Origin: Hyphomicrobiales bacterium
GTDB taxonomy: Bacteria; Pseudomonadota; Alphaproteobacteria; Rhizobiales; Rhizobiaceae
DNA: 64,000 nt
Direction of reading: 5' to 3'
NCBI GenBank assembly: GCA_900473795.1
Contig: UCMT01000012.1
Coordinates: 1-64,000, forward strand
The position numbers and the translations under genes are program-made. How positions within the stretch are numbered: position 1 is the stretch's first letter; every line of letters begins with the position of its first letter. Of the stretch, positions 57,529 through 64,000 are shown in pieces. The notes under the pieces are model-generated. The model saw only the letters and a program-made list of their open reading frames with translations, was not told where the DNA came from and made no database searches.

Positions 57529-58370
57529 TCTACTACCTGGAAGTGGATGTGATCGTCGTGGCGGGCCGCTCTGCAGCCCTGGAATCGGACACTACCGTTC
57601 TCCACCGCGAGCCTTTGTGCAAGATGCGGCTCGATGAATATCTTCTCGACGCCCATTTTTCGACCCTCCGTAGCAAGCCACCGGACCGCCGCGCCACTGC
57701 GCGCCTGGTCCAGACGCCAATCGGGGAAAAGCGGTTGCAGGACATCAAAATTCCAGCGGAAGGTCAGAAGATCGTCGCGTCCGGCACAGGGCAACGGCGC
57801 GCCGGCCACCGGCTGCTCGAAGGCAAAATAGCCGATCGGCGACCGTGTTTGCCCGTTCACCGGCTCGCCATCCGGTCCCTGATAGTAGAAGGCGATATCC
57901 AGCTTGCGCCCGTCATCGTGCGAAAGATGCGGCAAAAGCGGGAATCCGTCGAGAAACGGGAAGTTGGCATCGAGCGCGACCGTAACGGTTCCCGGAAACT
58001 GCGCAGCCATGTGCCGGGACAGGGCATCGGCGACCCGCAACACGTCGCCGGTGACGTAGTTGCGGTTGAGCGCACAATACAAGGGAGAAAGAACCCGCAG
58101 CGGCCCGTCCATGCTGAAACAGGACAGGGGAACGCGTCCGAACATCGGCGCGACCGCATGCGCGGCAAACGTCGCTGCCGCATAAAGGCAGATAAAGACG
58201 GCCAGCCTTGCCCAGCGCCGCGTGATTTTTGCGATGTAGGAGAGGCCGATGCCAGCGAGGAACGCAGCTCCGCCGATCTGGGTCAGCAATGTCAGTATGA
58301 CAAAGAGGAGAGCGCGGCGCATGAACGCCCAGCCCGACGTCCCCTTTGGGTTTTTGTTGGCTTTGCCCAC
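57525..58370 (-). CDS. Membrane-anchored LAS-type zinc peptidase-like protein
   Basis: A 281-residue protein. Two or three membrane segments occupy about residues 18-80, followed by an exported domain. That domain contains H-x6-D (His151 to Asp158 in [11 protein letters not shown]) and H-x-H (His274 and His276 in HDDHIHFQ). These are the two metal motifs of LAS peptidases such as MepA, VanX and D,D-carboxypeptidases, suggesting a peptidoglycan peptidase. Family assignment is by motif only. The start is GTG 58370 or ATG 58322; neither has a strong ribosome site. It is coupled to cmk by an ATGA overlap. Confidence 0.75.
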   Translation of the reverse strand: MGKANKNPKGTSGWAFMRRALLFVILTLLTQIGGAAFLAGIGLSYIAKITRRWARLAVFICLYAAATFAAHAVAPMFGRVPLSCFSMDGPLRVLSPLYCALNRNYVTGDVLRVADALSRHMAAQFPGTVTVALDANFPFLDGFPLLPHLSHDDGRKLDIAFYYQGPDGEPVNGQTRSPIGYFAFEQPVAGAPLPCAGRDDLLTFRWNFDVLQPLFPDWRLDQARSGAAVRWLATEGRKMGVEKIFIEPHLAQRLAVENGSVRFQGCRAARHDDHIHFQVVE

Positions 58371-58372
58371 GA

Positions 58373-58462
58373 TCAGGCCGGAGTGGCGATCTTCACGCCA
58401 GTCCTTGGACCGGCATCAGGCACCGGGCGTGCGGCGGCCGGCCCGTTGGTGGCGATGATCAT
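58373..58462 (-). CDS. Possible 29-residue leader ORF
   Basis: An ATG at 58462 with AGGA eight bases upstream opens 29 codons ending in TGA, two bases before the GTG start of the peptidase-like gene (TGATCGTG). The peptide (start MIIATNGPAAARPV) has no known motif. Such an arrangement would couple translation of the larger gene to this ORF. It could equally be chance. Confidence 0.35.
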   Translation of the reverse strand: MIIATNGPAAARPVPDAGPRTGVKIATPA

Positions 58463-58767
58463 GAAAACGTCCTTGCAATGCGGTTGTCGTCGTGCGCCTT
58501 GTTAGCGGAAAGCCGAGGAGAATGCCAAGCGCGGGCGTGAGTTCCCCTCGATGTTCCAGTGCCATTCGAAACGGCAGCCTTGTTTCGGACGTTTATACAT
58601 ACACCATGGTGTTTTGCCTCGACCGGGCATCGGCTCCGGAACATCCGGAAAGTTAGGCTTTGACAGATCATGCCAAGACGATTATGGGGACCGGCTAATT
58701 CATTTCACGTTCAACGCCGGTATTCCGGCAAATGCCGGTAACCCCGGCCATTCAAGAGGCTTTGACT
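58463..58767. other. Divergent region before the TIGR02300 gene
   Basis: About 305 bases. A perfect palindrome ACACCATGGTGT is at 58601-58612. A consensus -35 TTGACA (58660-58665) with TATGGG 17 bases later is a candidate promoter for the TIGR02300 gene. The spacing and two opposite genes fit a divergent promoter region. There is no coding sequence. Confidence 0.45.
58660..58688 (+). promoter_or_regulatory. Candidate promoter of the TIGR02300 gene
   Basis: A consensus TTGACA, a 17-base spacer and a weak TATGGG, about 80 bases before the GTG start at 58768. Confidence 0.4.
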
Positions 58768-59157
58768 GTGGCAAAAGCGGAACTTGGAACAAAGCGTATC
58801 GATCCGGAAACAGGCCGTAAGTTCTACGACCTGAACAAGGATCCGATCGTTTCTCCCTACACCGGCAAATCCTACCCCCTCTCCTTCTTCGAAGAGACCT
58901 CCGTCGCCAAGGTGCTGGAAAAGGCTGCCGAGGAGGACGAGATCCAGGAAGTCGATACCGAGAACACCGAAGTCGAGCTCGTGTCGCTCGAGGATGCCGA
59001 CGGCGAAGCAGGCGCCGGCGACGATCTGCCGGATCTGGGTGACGATGATGTCGAGATCGAGGGTGACGACGACGACACCTTCCTTGAGCAGGACGACGAA
59101 GATGAAGACGGCCTGTCCGACCTGATCGGCGTCTCGGACGACGACGACGAGGTCTAA
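58768..59157 (+). CDS. TIGR02300 family protein
   Basis: A 129-residue protein of the alphaproteobacterial TIGR02300 family. The first 40 residues are conserved (AELGTKRIDPETGRKFYDL, then DPIVSPYTGKSYP); the C-terminal half is a run of Asp and Glu. The function is unknown. Translation probably starts at GTG 58768, where AGAGG lies eight bases upstream and the protein begins MAKAELGT; an ATG at 58732 has no ribosome site. It is divergent from the cmk operon and followed by tRNA-Ala, a common rhizobial order. Confidence 0.88.
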   Translation: MAKAELGTKRIDPETGRKFYDLNKDPIVSPYTGKSYPLSFFEETSVAKVLEKAAEEDEIQEVDTENTEVELVSLEDADGEAGAGDDLPDLGDDDVEIEGDDDDTFLEQDDEDEDGLSDLIGVSDDDDEV

Positions 59158-59266
59158 ACCTCTCATAATACACGCAAATGGCGTTCGCGCGGGTGTTTTC
59201 AACAGGCCACGCGGACGCATTTCCCGGGTTCAGCGGAAAAAACTTGCCCGGTTGTCTTTTTCGGCT

Positions 59267-59295
59267 TGCCATCTGCAGAAAGCAGAAGTATGAAG
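59267..59295 (+). promoter_or_regulatory. Candidate promoter of tRNA-Ala
   Basis: TTGCCA (59267-59272), a 17-base spacer and TATGAA (59290-59295), about 65 bases before the tRNA. A longer 5' leader than for tRNA-Leu would result. Confidence 0.4.
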
Positions 59296-59360
59296 CCGCC
59301 ACCCGACCGGACGAACTGTCCGGACGGACTTCCCGGAACCGGCACCGCCGGACCCAAAAT

Positions 59361-59436
<76 letters not shown>

Positions 59437-59712
59437 TTCTCTTCTCGATTGGAAATTTTTCCGTCCCCTAAGGCGCGTTTTGTCGCCCTGCCAATCAGTC
59501 TGGAATATCTATTGATCCACGCGTGAACGGCTGGCCATCGCGAAGGCCGGCCTCACTTCGCTTGGCCGCCAGTATCGCCGTCAACCAGACTATGGGACGA
59601 TCCAATTATTGCTGAATATTTCTCGATTGTGTCCGGTTAAGCATCGACAAAAACAGGTTGCCTCAGGTATTGGTTGCAGCACACCAGAAAACACAGCCGA
59701 GGAAATGTATAG
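59437..59712. other. Intergenic stretch before the GSCFA gene
   Basis: About 275 bases after tRNA-Ala. A short GGAAATTTTTCC dyad near 59450 may end the tRNA transcript. The GSCFA ribosome site GAGGAA is at its end. I see nothing else. Confidence 0.4.
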
Positions 59713-60993
59713 ATGTCGACGTTTGCTTTCGAGCAGGATGGCGAAACACGCCGCACCTCACGCAGTTTCTACCGGGGCGCAAACACGAACTTTCATCCCA
59801 CGGATGCCTCTCTGGACACGCCGAATTTCGTCGACGAGTACGTCATGAAAGGCTGGAATCCGCCCGAAAGGTTCGTCACCGAGGCGACACCCATCGTTGC
59901 CTTCGGCTCCTGCTTCGCAACGAACATCAGCAACTACCTCCACAACCGCGGCTACAACGTCCTGACCAAACGGGACAACAAGGCCTATGTCACGCAGATG
60001 GGCGACGGGATGGTCAACACCTTCGCGATCCTGCAGCAGTTCGAGTGGGCCTGGCTGAACAAGCATCCCGCGGTCGACATCTGGCAAGGGAAAAAAGGGG
60101 AAGAATACGGCTACGACGAGAACATTCGCCTGCAGACGAAAGAGCTGTTCGATCAGGCCGAATTGTTCATCATCACGCTTGGCCTGTCCGAGCTCTGGTA
60201 CGATGAGCCGACGGGGGAGGTCTTCTGGAGAGCGGTGCCCGCGGACGCCTACGATCCTGCCCGTCATAAATTCAGGACCGCCAGCCATGCCGAGACGCTG
60301 GCAAACCTGCGTTCGATCTATGGCTTGATCCAGCGTTTCCGTCCGAATGCCAAGGTCCTCTTCTCCGTCTCCCCCATCCCGCTGACCGCGACCTTCCGCG
60401 CGGTTTCGTGCATGACTGCCGACGCGGTTTCGAAGGCGACATTGCGAAGCGCATTGGACGAGTTCCTGCTGACGCATCAAGACGAAGGAAAACTGTTCTA
60501 CTTCCCGAGCTATGAAGCTGTCACCCGGATCTATCGCAACCAGTGGACTGACGACCGCCGCCATGTCCGTCCCGATGTGCTGACATTCAACATGAAGATG
60601 TTCGAGCACTACTTCTGCTCTCCGGGCATTGCGGAGAGCGAAATGATGGATGCCTACAATCATGCCCGCGAGTTGGACCTGCTCAAGGGTGAGACCATGC
60701 GCAATCGCGATTTCGTCGCTGAGGCTGAGCAGAGGGCCATCAAGAAGGAAGCAAGGGTCAACAAACGTCTTGAAGCAAAGATCAACGCACGCCTTGAAGC
60801 CCGTCGCCTGGGGCGGGAAGAAATCTTCGCGGAGCGGGCGCGCCTGAAAAAGCTTGAGAAAACGATTGCAACCGAGGACAGCAGGAAGAAGAGCCTGAAG
60901 ACAATCGGGATGCGCGCGATCCAGGCGGTCGTTGGTATTGCTGTGCTCGACAGCGCCATCGATTGGGCGGCATTTGCCTTGGCATCCTTCTGA
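59713..60993 (+). CDS. GSCFA-domain protein
   Basis: A 426-residue protein of the GSCFA family, related to SGNH/GDSL hydrolases. The defining GSCFA motif is in VAFGSCFATNISNYL (about residue 63-77), where the serine would be the nucleophile. Conserved LGLSELWYD and SVSPIPLTATFR blocks follow. The final 100 residues are a highly charged basic coiled coil (RVNKRLEAKINARLEARR) ending in a hydrophobic segment that could be a membrane anchor. The family is often linked to surface polysaccharide or acyl modification, but no partner gene is adjacent. The start at 59713 has GAGGAA upstream. Confidence 0.87.
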   Translation: MSTFAFEQDGETRRTSRSFYRGANTNFHPTDASLDTPNFVDEYVMKGWNPPERFVTEATPIVAFGSCFATNISNYLHNRGYNVLTKRDNKAYVTQMGDGMVNTFAILQQFEWAWLNKHPAVDIWQGKKGEEYGYDENIRLQTKELFDQAELFIITLGLSELWYDEPTGEVFWRAVPADAYDPARHKFRTASHAETLANLRSIYGLIQRFRPNAKVLFSVSPIPLTATFRAVSCMTADAVSKATLRSALDEFLLTHQDEGKLFYFPSYEAVTRIYRNQWTDDRRHVRPDVLTFNMKMFEHYFCSPGIAESEMMDAYNHARELDLLKGETMRNRDFVAEAEQRAIKKEARVNKRLEAKINARLEARRLGREEIFAERARLKKLEKTIATEDSRKKSLKTIGMRAIQAVVGIAVLDSAIDWAAFALASF

Positions 60994-61210
60994 AGCCACC
61001 GTCGCGGGGGGCCAAATGGAGAAGCCAAGAGTGCGCTAGCAGAGGGGGTCGCCGGTGCATGCTTTCAGCACGGTTGGCATTTTGACCTGCCGAGATGCGG
61101 GTTGGAGGGCCGATCGCTGGCGTGAGGACCATTGCAGGTCGCTAAGCTCGCTACGCGCCTGATGCTCGCGACAGCGGCGCTCGATGCTACAGCGCGGCCA
61201 AGGCCCTCCC
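60994..61210. other. Intergenic stretch between converging genes
   Basis: 217 bases between the GSCFA gene and tauC. No terminator of standard form, gene or repeat could be recognised. tauD, the taurine dioxygenase gene often found here, is absent. Confidence 0.45.
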
Positions 61211-62059
61211 TCACCGATGTGCCGCCCAGGGCACGAACCAGCGTTCGAGCAGGCGGGCCAGGATCTCCAGCAGGAAGGCGATCGCGGCAATGACGATGAT
61301 GCCGGCGATGACGATGTCGGTGACGAGGAACTGGGCGGCCGATTGGATCATGAAACCGAGACCCTGGCTCGCCGCCACGAGTTCGGCCGCCACCAGCGTC
61401 GACCAGCCGGCGCCGAGCGCGATGCGGGTGCCGGTGAGGATCGAGGGAATGGCACCGGGCAGGATCACGTGCAGGAGGATCTGCAGGCGGCCTGCGCCGA
61501 AGGAGCGGGCGGCATTGGTGAAGTCGGCAGGTGCCGATTTCACGCCGGCGGCGGTCGACAGGATGATCGGCGGCAGCATGGCGAGCGCGATGACGGTGAT
61601 CTTCGAGGCTTCGCCGATGCCGATCCAGATGATGATCAGCGGCAGATAGGCAAGCGGCGGCAAAGGCCGCAGGAATTCGACGACCGGATCGAGAATGCCC
61701 TTGCCGATGCGGCTGGTGCCGATCGCAAGACCGGCGGGTATACCGATGGCGACCGAGGCGGCGAGCGCTGCGAAGATGCGCAGCAGGCTGGCAAGCGTGT
61801 GTTGTGCCAGGGTCGAATCGACGAAGCCGTTGATCGCGACGTTGTAGATCGCCTTCAGCACGGTGAGCGGCGACGGCAGGAAGAGCGGCGAGACGATGCC
61901 GTAGGCAGAGGCGAGGCTCCAGCCGGCGACGATTGCCGCGATCGTTGCCAGCGAGATCGGCAGCGTTCCGTGGCTGCGCTTCGCCTGCACCGTCTCGGGT
62001 TGTGCCGCCTCGGGTCCAACCGGCGCTGCCGGTGCGATGGTTCCGGCGTCGATGCTCAT
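61211..62059 (-). CDS. tauC: Taurine ABC transporter permease
   Basis: A 282-residue inner membrane permease of the TauC/SsuC type with about six hydrophobic segments and the cytoplasmic EAA-like loop (AARSFGAGRLQILLHVILPGA) that contacts the ATPase. A non-membrane N-terminal stretch of about 35 residues precedes the first helix. Its ATG overlaps the tauB stop by four bases. With TauA and TauB it imports taurine or related sulfonates as a sulfur source. Confidence 0.93.
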   Translation of the reverse strand: MSIDAGTIAPAAPVGPEAAQPETVQAKRSHGTLPISLATIAAIVAGWSLASAYGIVSPLFLPSPLTVLKAIYNVAINGFVDSTLAQHTLASLLRIFAALAASVAIGIPAGLAIGTSRIGKGILDPVVEFLRPLPPLAYLPLIIIWIGIGEASKITVIALAMLPPIILSTAAGVKSAPADFTNAARSFGAGRLQILLHVILPGAIPSILTGTRIALGAGWSTLVAAELVAASQGLGFMIQSAAQFLVTDIVIAGIIVIAAIAFLLEILARLLERWFVPWAAHR

Positions 62060-62850
62060 GCTGCCTCCTCGCTGTCCGTGTGGATAAGGCCCGTCAGGCC
62101 GTCGTGCAGCCGGCGGTATTCCGGCGAATCCTTGATTTCCTGCAGCGGTTTGCCCGCCAGCAGCTGCCGGCCGAAACCGGCGGGGATATCCGCGACGATG
62201 CGGCCGGGATTGGGCGCGAGCACGACGACGCGCGTGGCAAGCAGCATGGCTTCCTCGATGCTGTGGGTGATCAGGAGCGCACCGGTGCGGCTTTCCGACC
62301 AGACGTTCAGCAGGAATTGCTGCAGCCGAGCGCGGGTCAGGGCGTCGAGCGCCCCGAGCGGTTCGTCAAGCAGCAGGAAACGCGGTTCTGACGCCAGGGC
62401 CCGGGCGATGCCGACGCGCTGGCGCATGCCCCCTGAGAGTTCCCAGATGTTTTTGTCGCCCGCGCTTTCCAGACCGACCTTGGCAAGCAGTTCACCGGCT
62501 CGGCGGCGGCGCTCTTGCTTGGCGACCCCCCGCAGCTTGAGAGGAAAGGCGACATTGTCGCGGGCATTGAGCCAGGGGTAAAGCGCATCATCCTGGAAGA
62601 CGACCGCGCGGTCGGCGCCGGGGCCGCCGATATCCTCTCCATCCACCGAGATGCGGCCGGAGGTGGGCTTCAGGAAGCCGGCGGCGAGATTGAGAAGGCT
62701 GGTCTTGCCGGAGCCGGAACGGCCGATGACGGCGATGAACTCATCCGAGGCGAGATGCAGCGTGATCCCGTCGAGCACGAGGCGCGTCCTGCGGCTGTCA
62801 CGGTCGACCGGGAAGGCAAGGGAAACGGATTGCAGAGACAGAACGCTCAT
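62056..62850 (-). CDS. tauB: Taurine ABC transporter ATPase
   Basis: A 264-residue ABC ATPase with Walker A GRSGSGKTS, signature LSGGMRQR, Walker B LLLDEP and the switch His in THSIEEA. It fits the TauB/SsuB group. The ATG at 62850 is preferred; a GTG just upstream is in frame. The gene is 27 bases after tauA and overlaps tauC, so tauABC is one operon on the minus strand. Confidence 0.93.
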   Translation of the reverse strand: MSVLSLQSVSLAFPVDRDSRRTRLVLDGITLHLASDEFIAVIGRSGSGKTSLLNLAAGFLKPTSGRISVDGEDIGGPGADRAVVFQDDALYPWLNARDNVAFPLKLRGVAKQERRRRAGELLAKVGLESAGDKNIWELSGGMRQRVGIARALASEPRFLLLDEPLGALDALTRARLQQFLLNVWSESRTGALLITHSIEEAMLLATRVVVLAPNPGRIVADIPAGFGRQLLAGKPLQEIKDSPEYRRLHDGLTGLIHTDSEEAA

Positions 62851-62877
62851 CACGGCACCTTGATTTGAAATGCTGGG

Positions 62878-63888
62878 TTAAAGGCCCGCCTTGGCGGCTT
62901 CGACCACCCAACGCGAGGAGACGTAAGGCGTATAATCCGACAGCACGGCGGAAATCTTGCCCTGCTCGAGCAGGAAGGCCGACGTCTCGGCAACGGCCTT
63001 GACCGTGCCGCCGCCCAGAAGACCGGCACCCGCCTGCTCCTCGAGCGTCGGGAAATAATAGCCCTTCAGCAGCGCCGGAACGTCCTCGGTCTTTGCACCC
63101 GTGAGCTTGGCGATTTTCTCGGCTTCCGGCGAGGTGGCGTTCCAGCTCTCCGGATTGCCGCGATAGGACGCATAAGCCTTGCCGGTGACCTGAACGAAGC
63201 CGGTGACGATCTCCGGATGCTGTTCGGCAAACGTCTTGCTGACGATCCAGGCGTCGAAGGTCGGGCCGCCCCAGGCGGCGACATCCGCCGAGGTGGCGAG
63301 GACGCTGCCGGACTTCTTCAGTTCGGCCAGGACCGGATCCCAGACATAGGCGCCGTCGATATCGCCGCGCTCCCAGGCTGCCGCAATTTCCGGCGGCCGC
63401 AGGTTGAGGATCTCGACCGATTTCGGATCGACCTTCCAGTGCTTCAGTGCCGTCAGCAGGCTGTAATGGGCGGTGGAGACGAAGGGCGTGGCGATCTTCT
63501 TGCCGACGAGGCCTTCCGGTTTGTCGATGCCCTTGACGGCGAGGGCTTCGGCCTCGGAAATCAGGCCGACGACGAAAATCGTCTCGATCGGAATTTCGCG
63601 GCTGGCGGCGGCGGCCAGCGGCGACGAGCCGACATAGCCGATGTCGAGCGAGCCGGAAGCGATCGCGGTGATCACGTCGGCGCCGCTGTCGAATTTCTGC
63701 CAGTTGATCTTGGCGCCCGTCACCTTTTCATAGGTGCCATCGGCCTGCGGAACGCGCGACGGCTCGACGATCGGCTGATAGCCGATATTGACCGAGACAT
63801 CGGCGGCGTAGGAGGAATTGCTGTGCGTTGCAAAGGCGAGAACGGCCAGGGCGGCGGTTCCCAGAAGGTGGCGGCGGTTGATTGTCAT
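62878..63888 (-). CDS. tauA: Taurine-binding periplasmic protein
   Basis: A 336-residue substrate-binding protein. The signal peptide has a twin-arginine-like start (MTINRRHLLG) and ends near SYAAD. The mature part follows TauA closely: KFDSGADVITAIASGSLDIG, STAHYSLLTALKHW, ERGDIDGAYVWDP. Taurine specificity is inferred from this resemblance. The start at 63888 has GGGAGAGGG just upstream, a strong site. It is the first gene of tauABC. Confidence 0.94.
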   Translation of the reverse strand: MTINRRHLLGTAALAVLAFATHSNSSYAADVSVNIGYQPIVEPSRVPQADGTYEKVTGAKINWQKFDSGADVITAIASGSLDIGYVGSSPLAAAASREIPIETIFVVGLISEAEALAVKGIDKPEGLVGKKIATPFVSTAHYSLLTALKHWKVDPKSVEILNLRPPEIAAAWERGDIDGAYVWDPVLAELKKSGSVLATSADVAAWGGPTFDAWIVSKTFAEQHPEIVTGFVQVTGKAYASYRGNPESWNATSPEAEKIAKLTGAKTEDVPALLKGYYFPTLEEQAGAGLLGGGTVKAVAETSAFLLEQGKISAVLSDYTPYVSSRWVVEAAKAGL

Positions 63889-64000
63889 GTCCCTCTCCCG
63901 GCAATGGTTCAAATGGGCATTCCGCGGATCGGAAGCCGATGGAATGTTCTTTAATCATTGTAAAATTCATAGAATTTATAGAGATAAAAAATTCCTGAAT
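63889..64000. promoter_or_regulatory. Upstream region of tauA
   Basis: The last 112 bases are strongly AT-rich and include the dyad AATTC-tatg-AATTT (read on the minus strand, near 63965). This is where the tauABC promoter and a sulfur-starvation regulator site would be expected; no -35/-10 pair is assigned because the window ends. Confidence 0.4.

Overview
The window is high-GC alphaproteobacterial DNA. It looks like a chromosome of the Rhizobiaceae (Rhizobium, Agrobacterium, Ensifer or a close relative). The evidence is the Porin_2-type porin, membrane-anchored cytochrome CycM, a BA14K-type secreted protein, a YlxR-L7Ae fusion, the TIGR02300 protein, a pccR/pccB/pccA/bhbA propionate cluster and several families of palindromic intergenic mosaic repeats. 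Nearly all genes are housekeeping or metabolic. There is no prophage, transposase, CRISPR array or obvious defence island. All function calls come from reading the sequence without database searches.

Layout. 1-6.6 kb: msrA, a small membrane protein, tRNA-Ser(GGA), a low-GC phosphatase gene that looks frameshifted, an alpha/beta-hydrolase lipoprotein, then three very small genes facing a BON-domain gene. Both of these converging units have a promoter matching the general-stress sigma factor EcfG/RpoE2. An AEC transporter and cycM follow. 6.7-16.5 kb: kdsB-pheA, a porin, HIT-nudC, the SRP RNA, dnaX-ybaB, a MOSC protein, recR, and a MltB-type transglycosylase whose start codon lies inside a repeat element. 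16.5-24.3 kb: an MFS exporter, then the leader-controlled operon rimP-nusA-ylxR-infB. 24.3-34.6 kb: DoxX, a SelW-like protein, a YqaA-like protein, a BA14K protein, phosphomannomutase, tRNA-Leu(CAG), and a TetR-YbhG-YbhF-YbhS-YbhR efflux operon linked by 4-base or 1-base overlaps.

34.7-46 kb: propionyl-CoA catabolism. pccR is divergent from pccB. A glutathione transferase, an unknown protein and a macrodomain protein sit between pccB and pccA. A 1 kb repeat-rich gap then precedes methylmalonyl-CoA mutase. Together PccA/PccB and the mutase turn propionyl-CoA into methylmalonyl-CoA and then succinyl-CoA; no epimerase is seen here. 46-54.9 kb: a 2-hydroxyacid dehydrogenase, an RNase D-like exonuclease, a DUF817 protein, two acidic proteins of unknown function (one behind a perfect CtrA box), and a NAMPT-type NAD salvage enzyme. 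55-64 kb: rpsA, cmk, a membrane protein that reads as a LAS-type zinc peptidase, the TIGR02300 protein, tRNA-Ala(GGC), a GSCFA protein, and tauABC for taurine uptake.

The least-explained items are the paired stress promoters around 3.9-4.7 kb, the repeat-embedded start of the transglycosylase, the A6 frameshift in the phosphatase, the LAS-like peptidase coupled to cmk, the CtrA box before the 434-residue acidic protein, and the leader terminator of the rimP-nusA operon.
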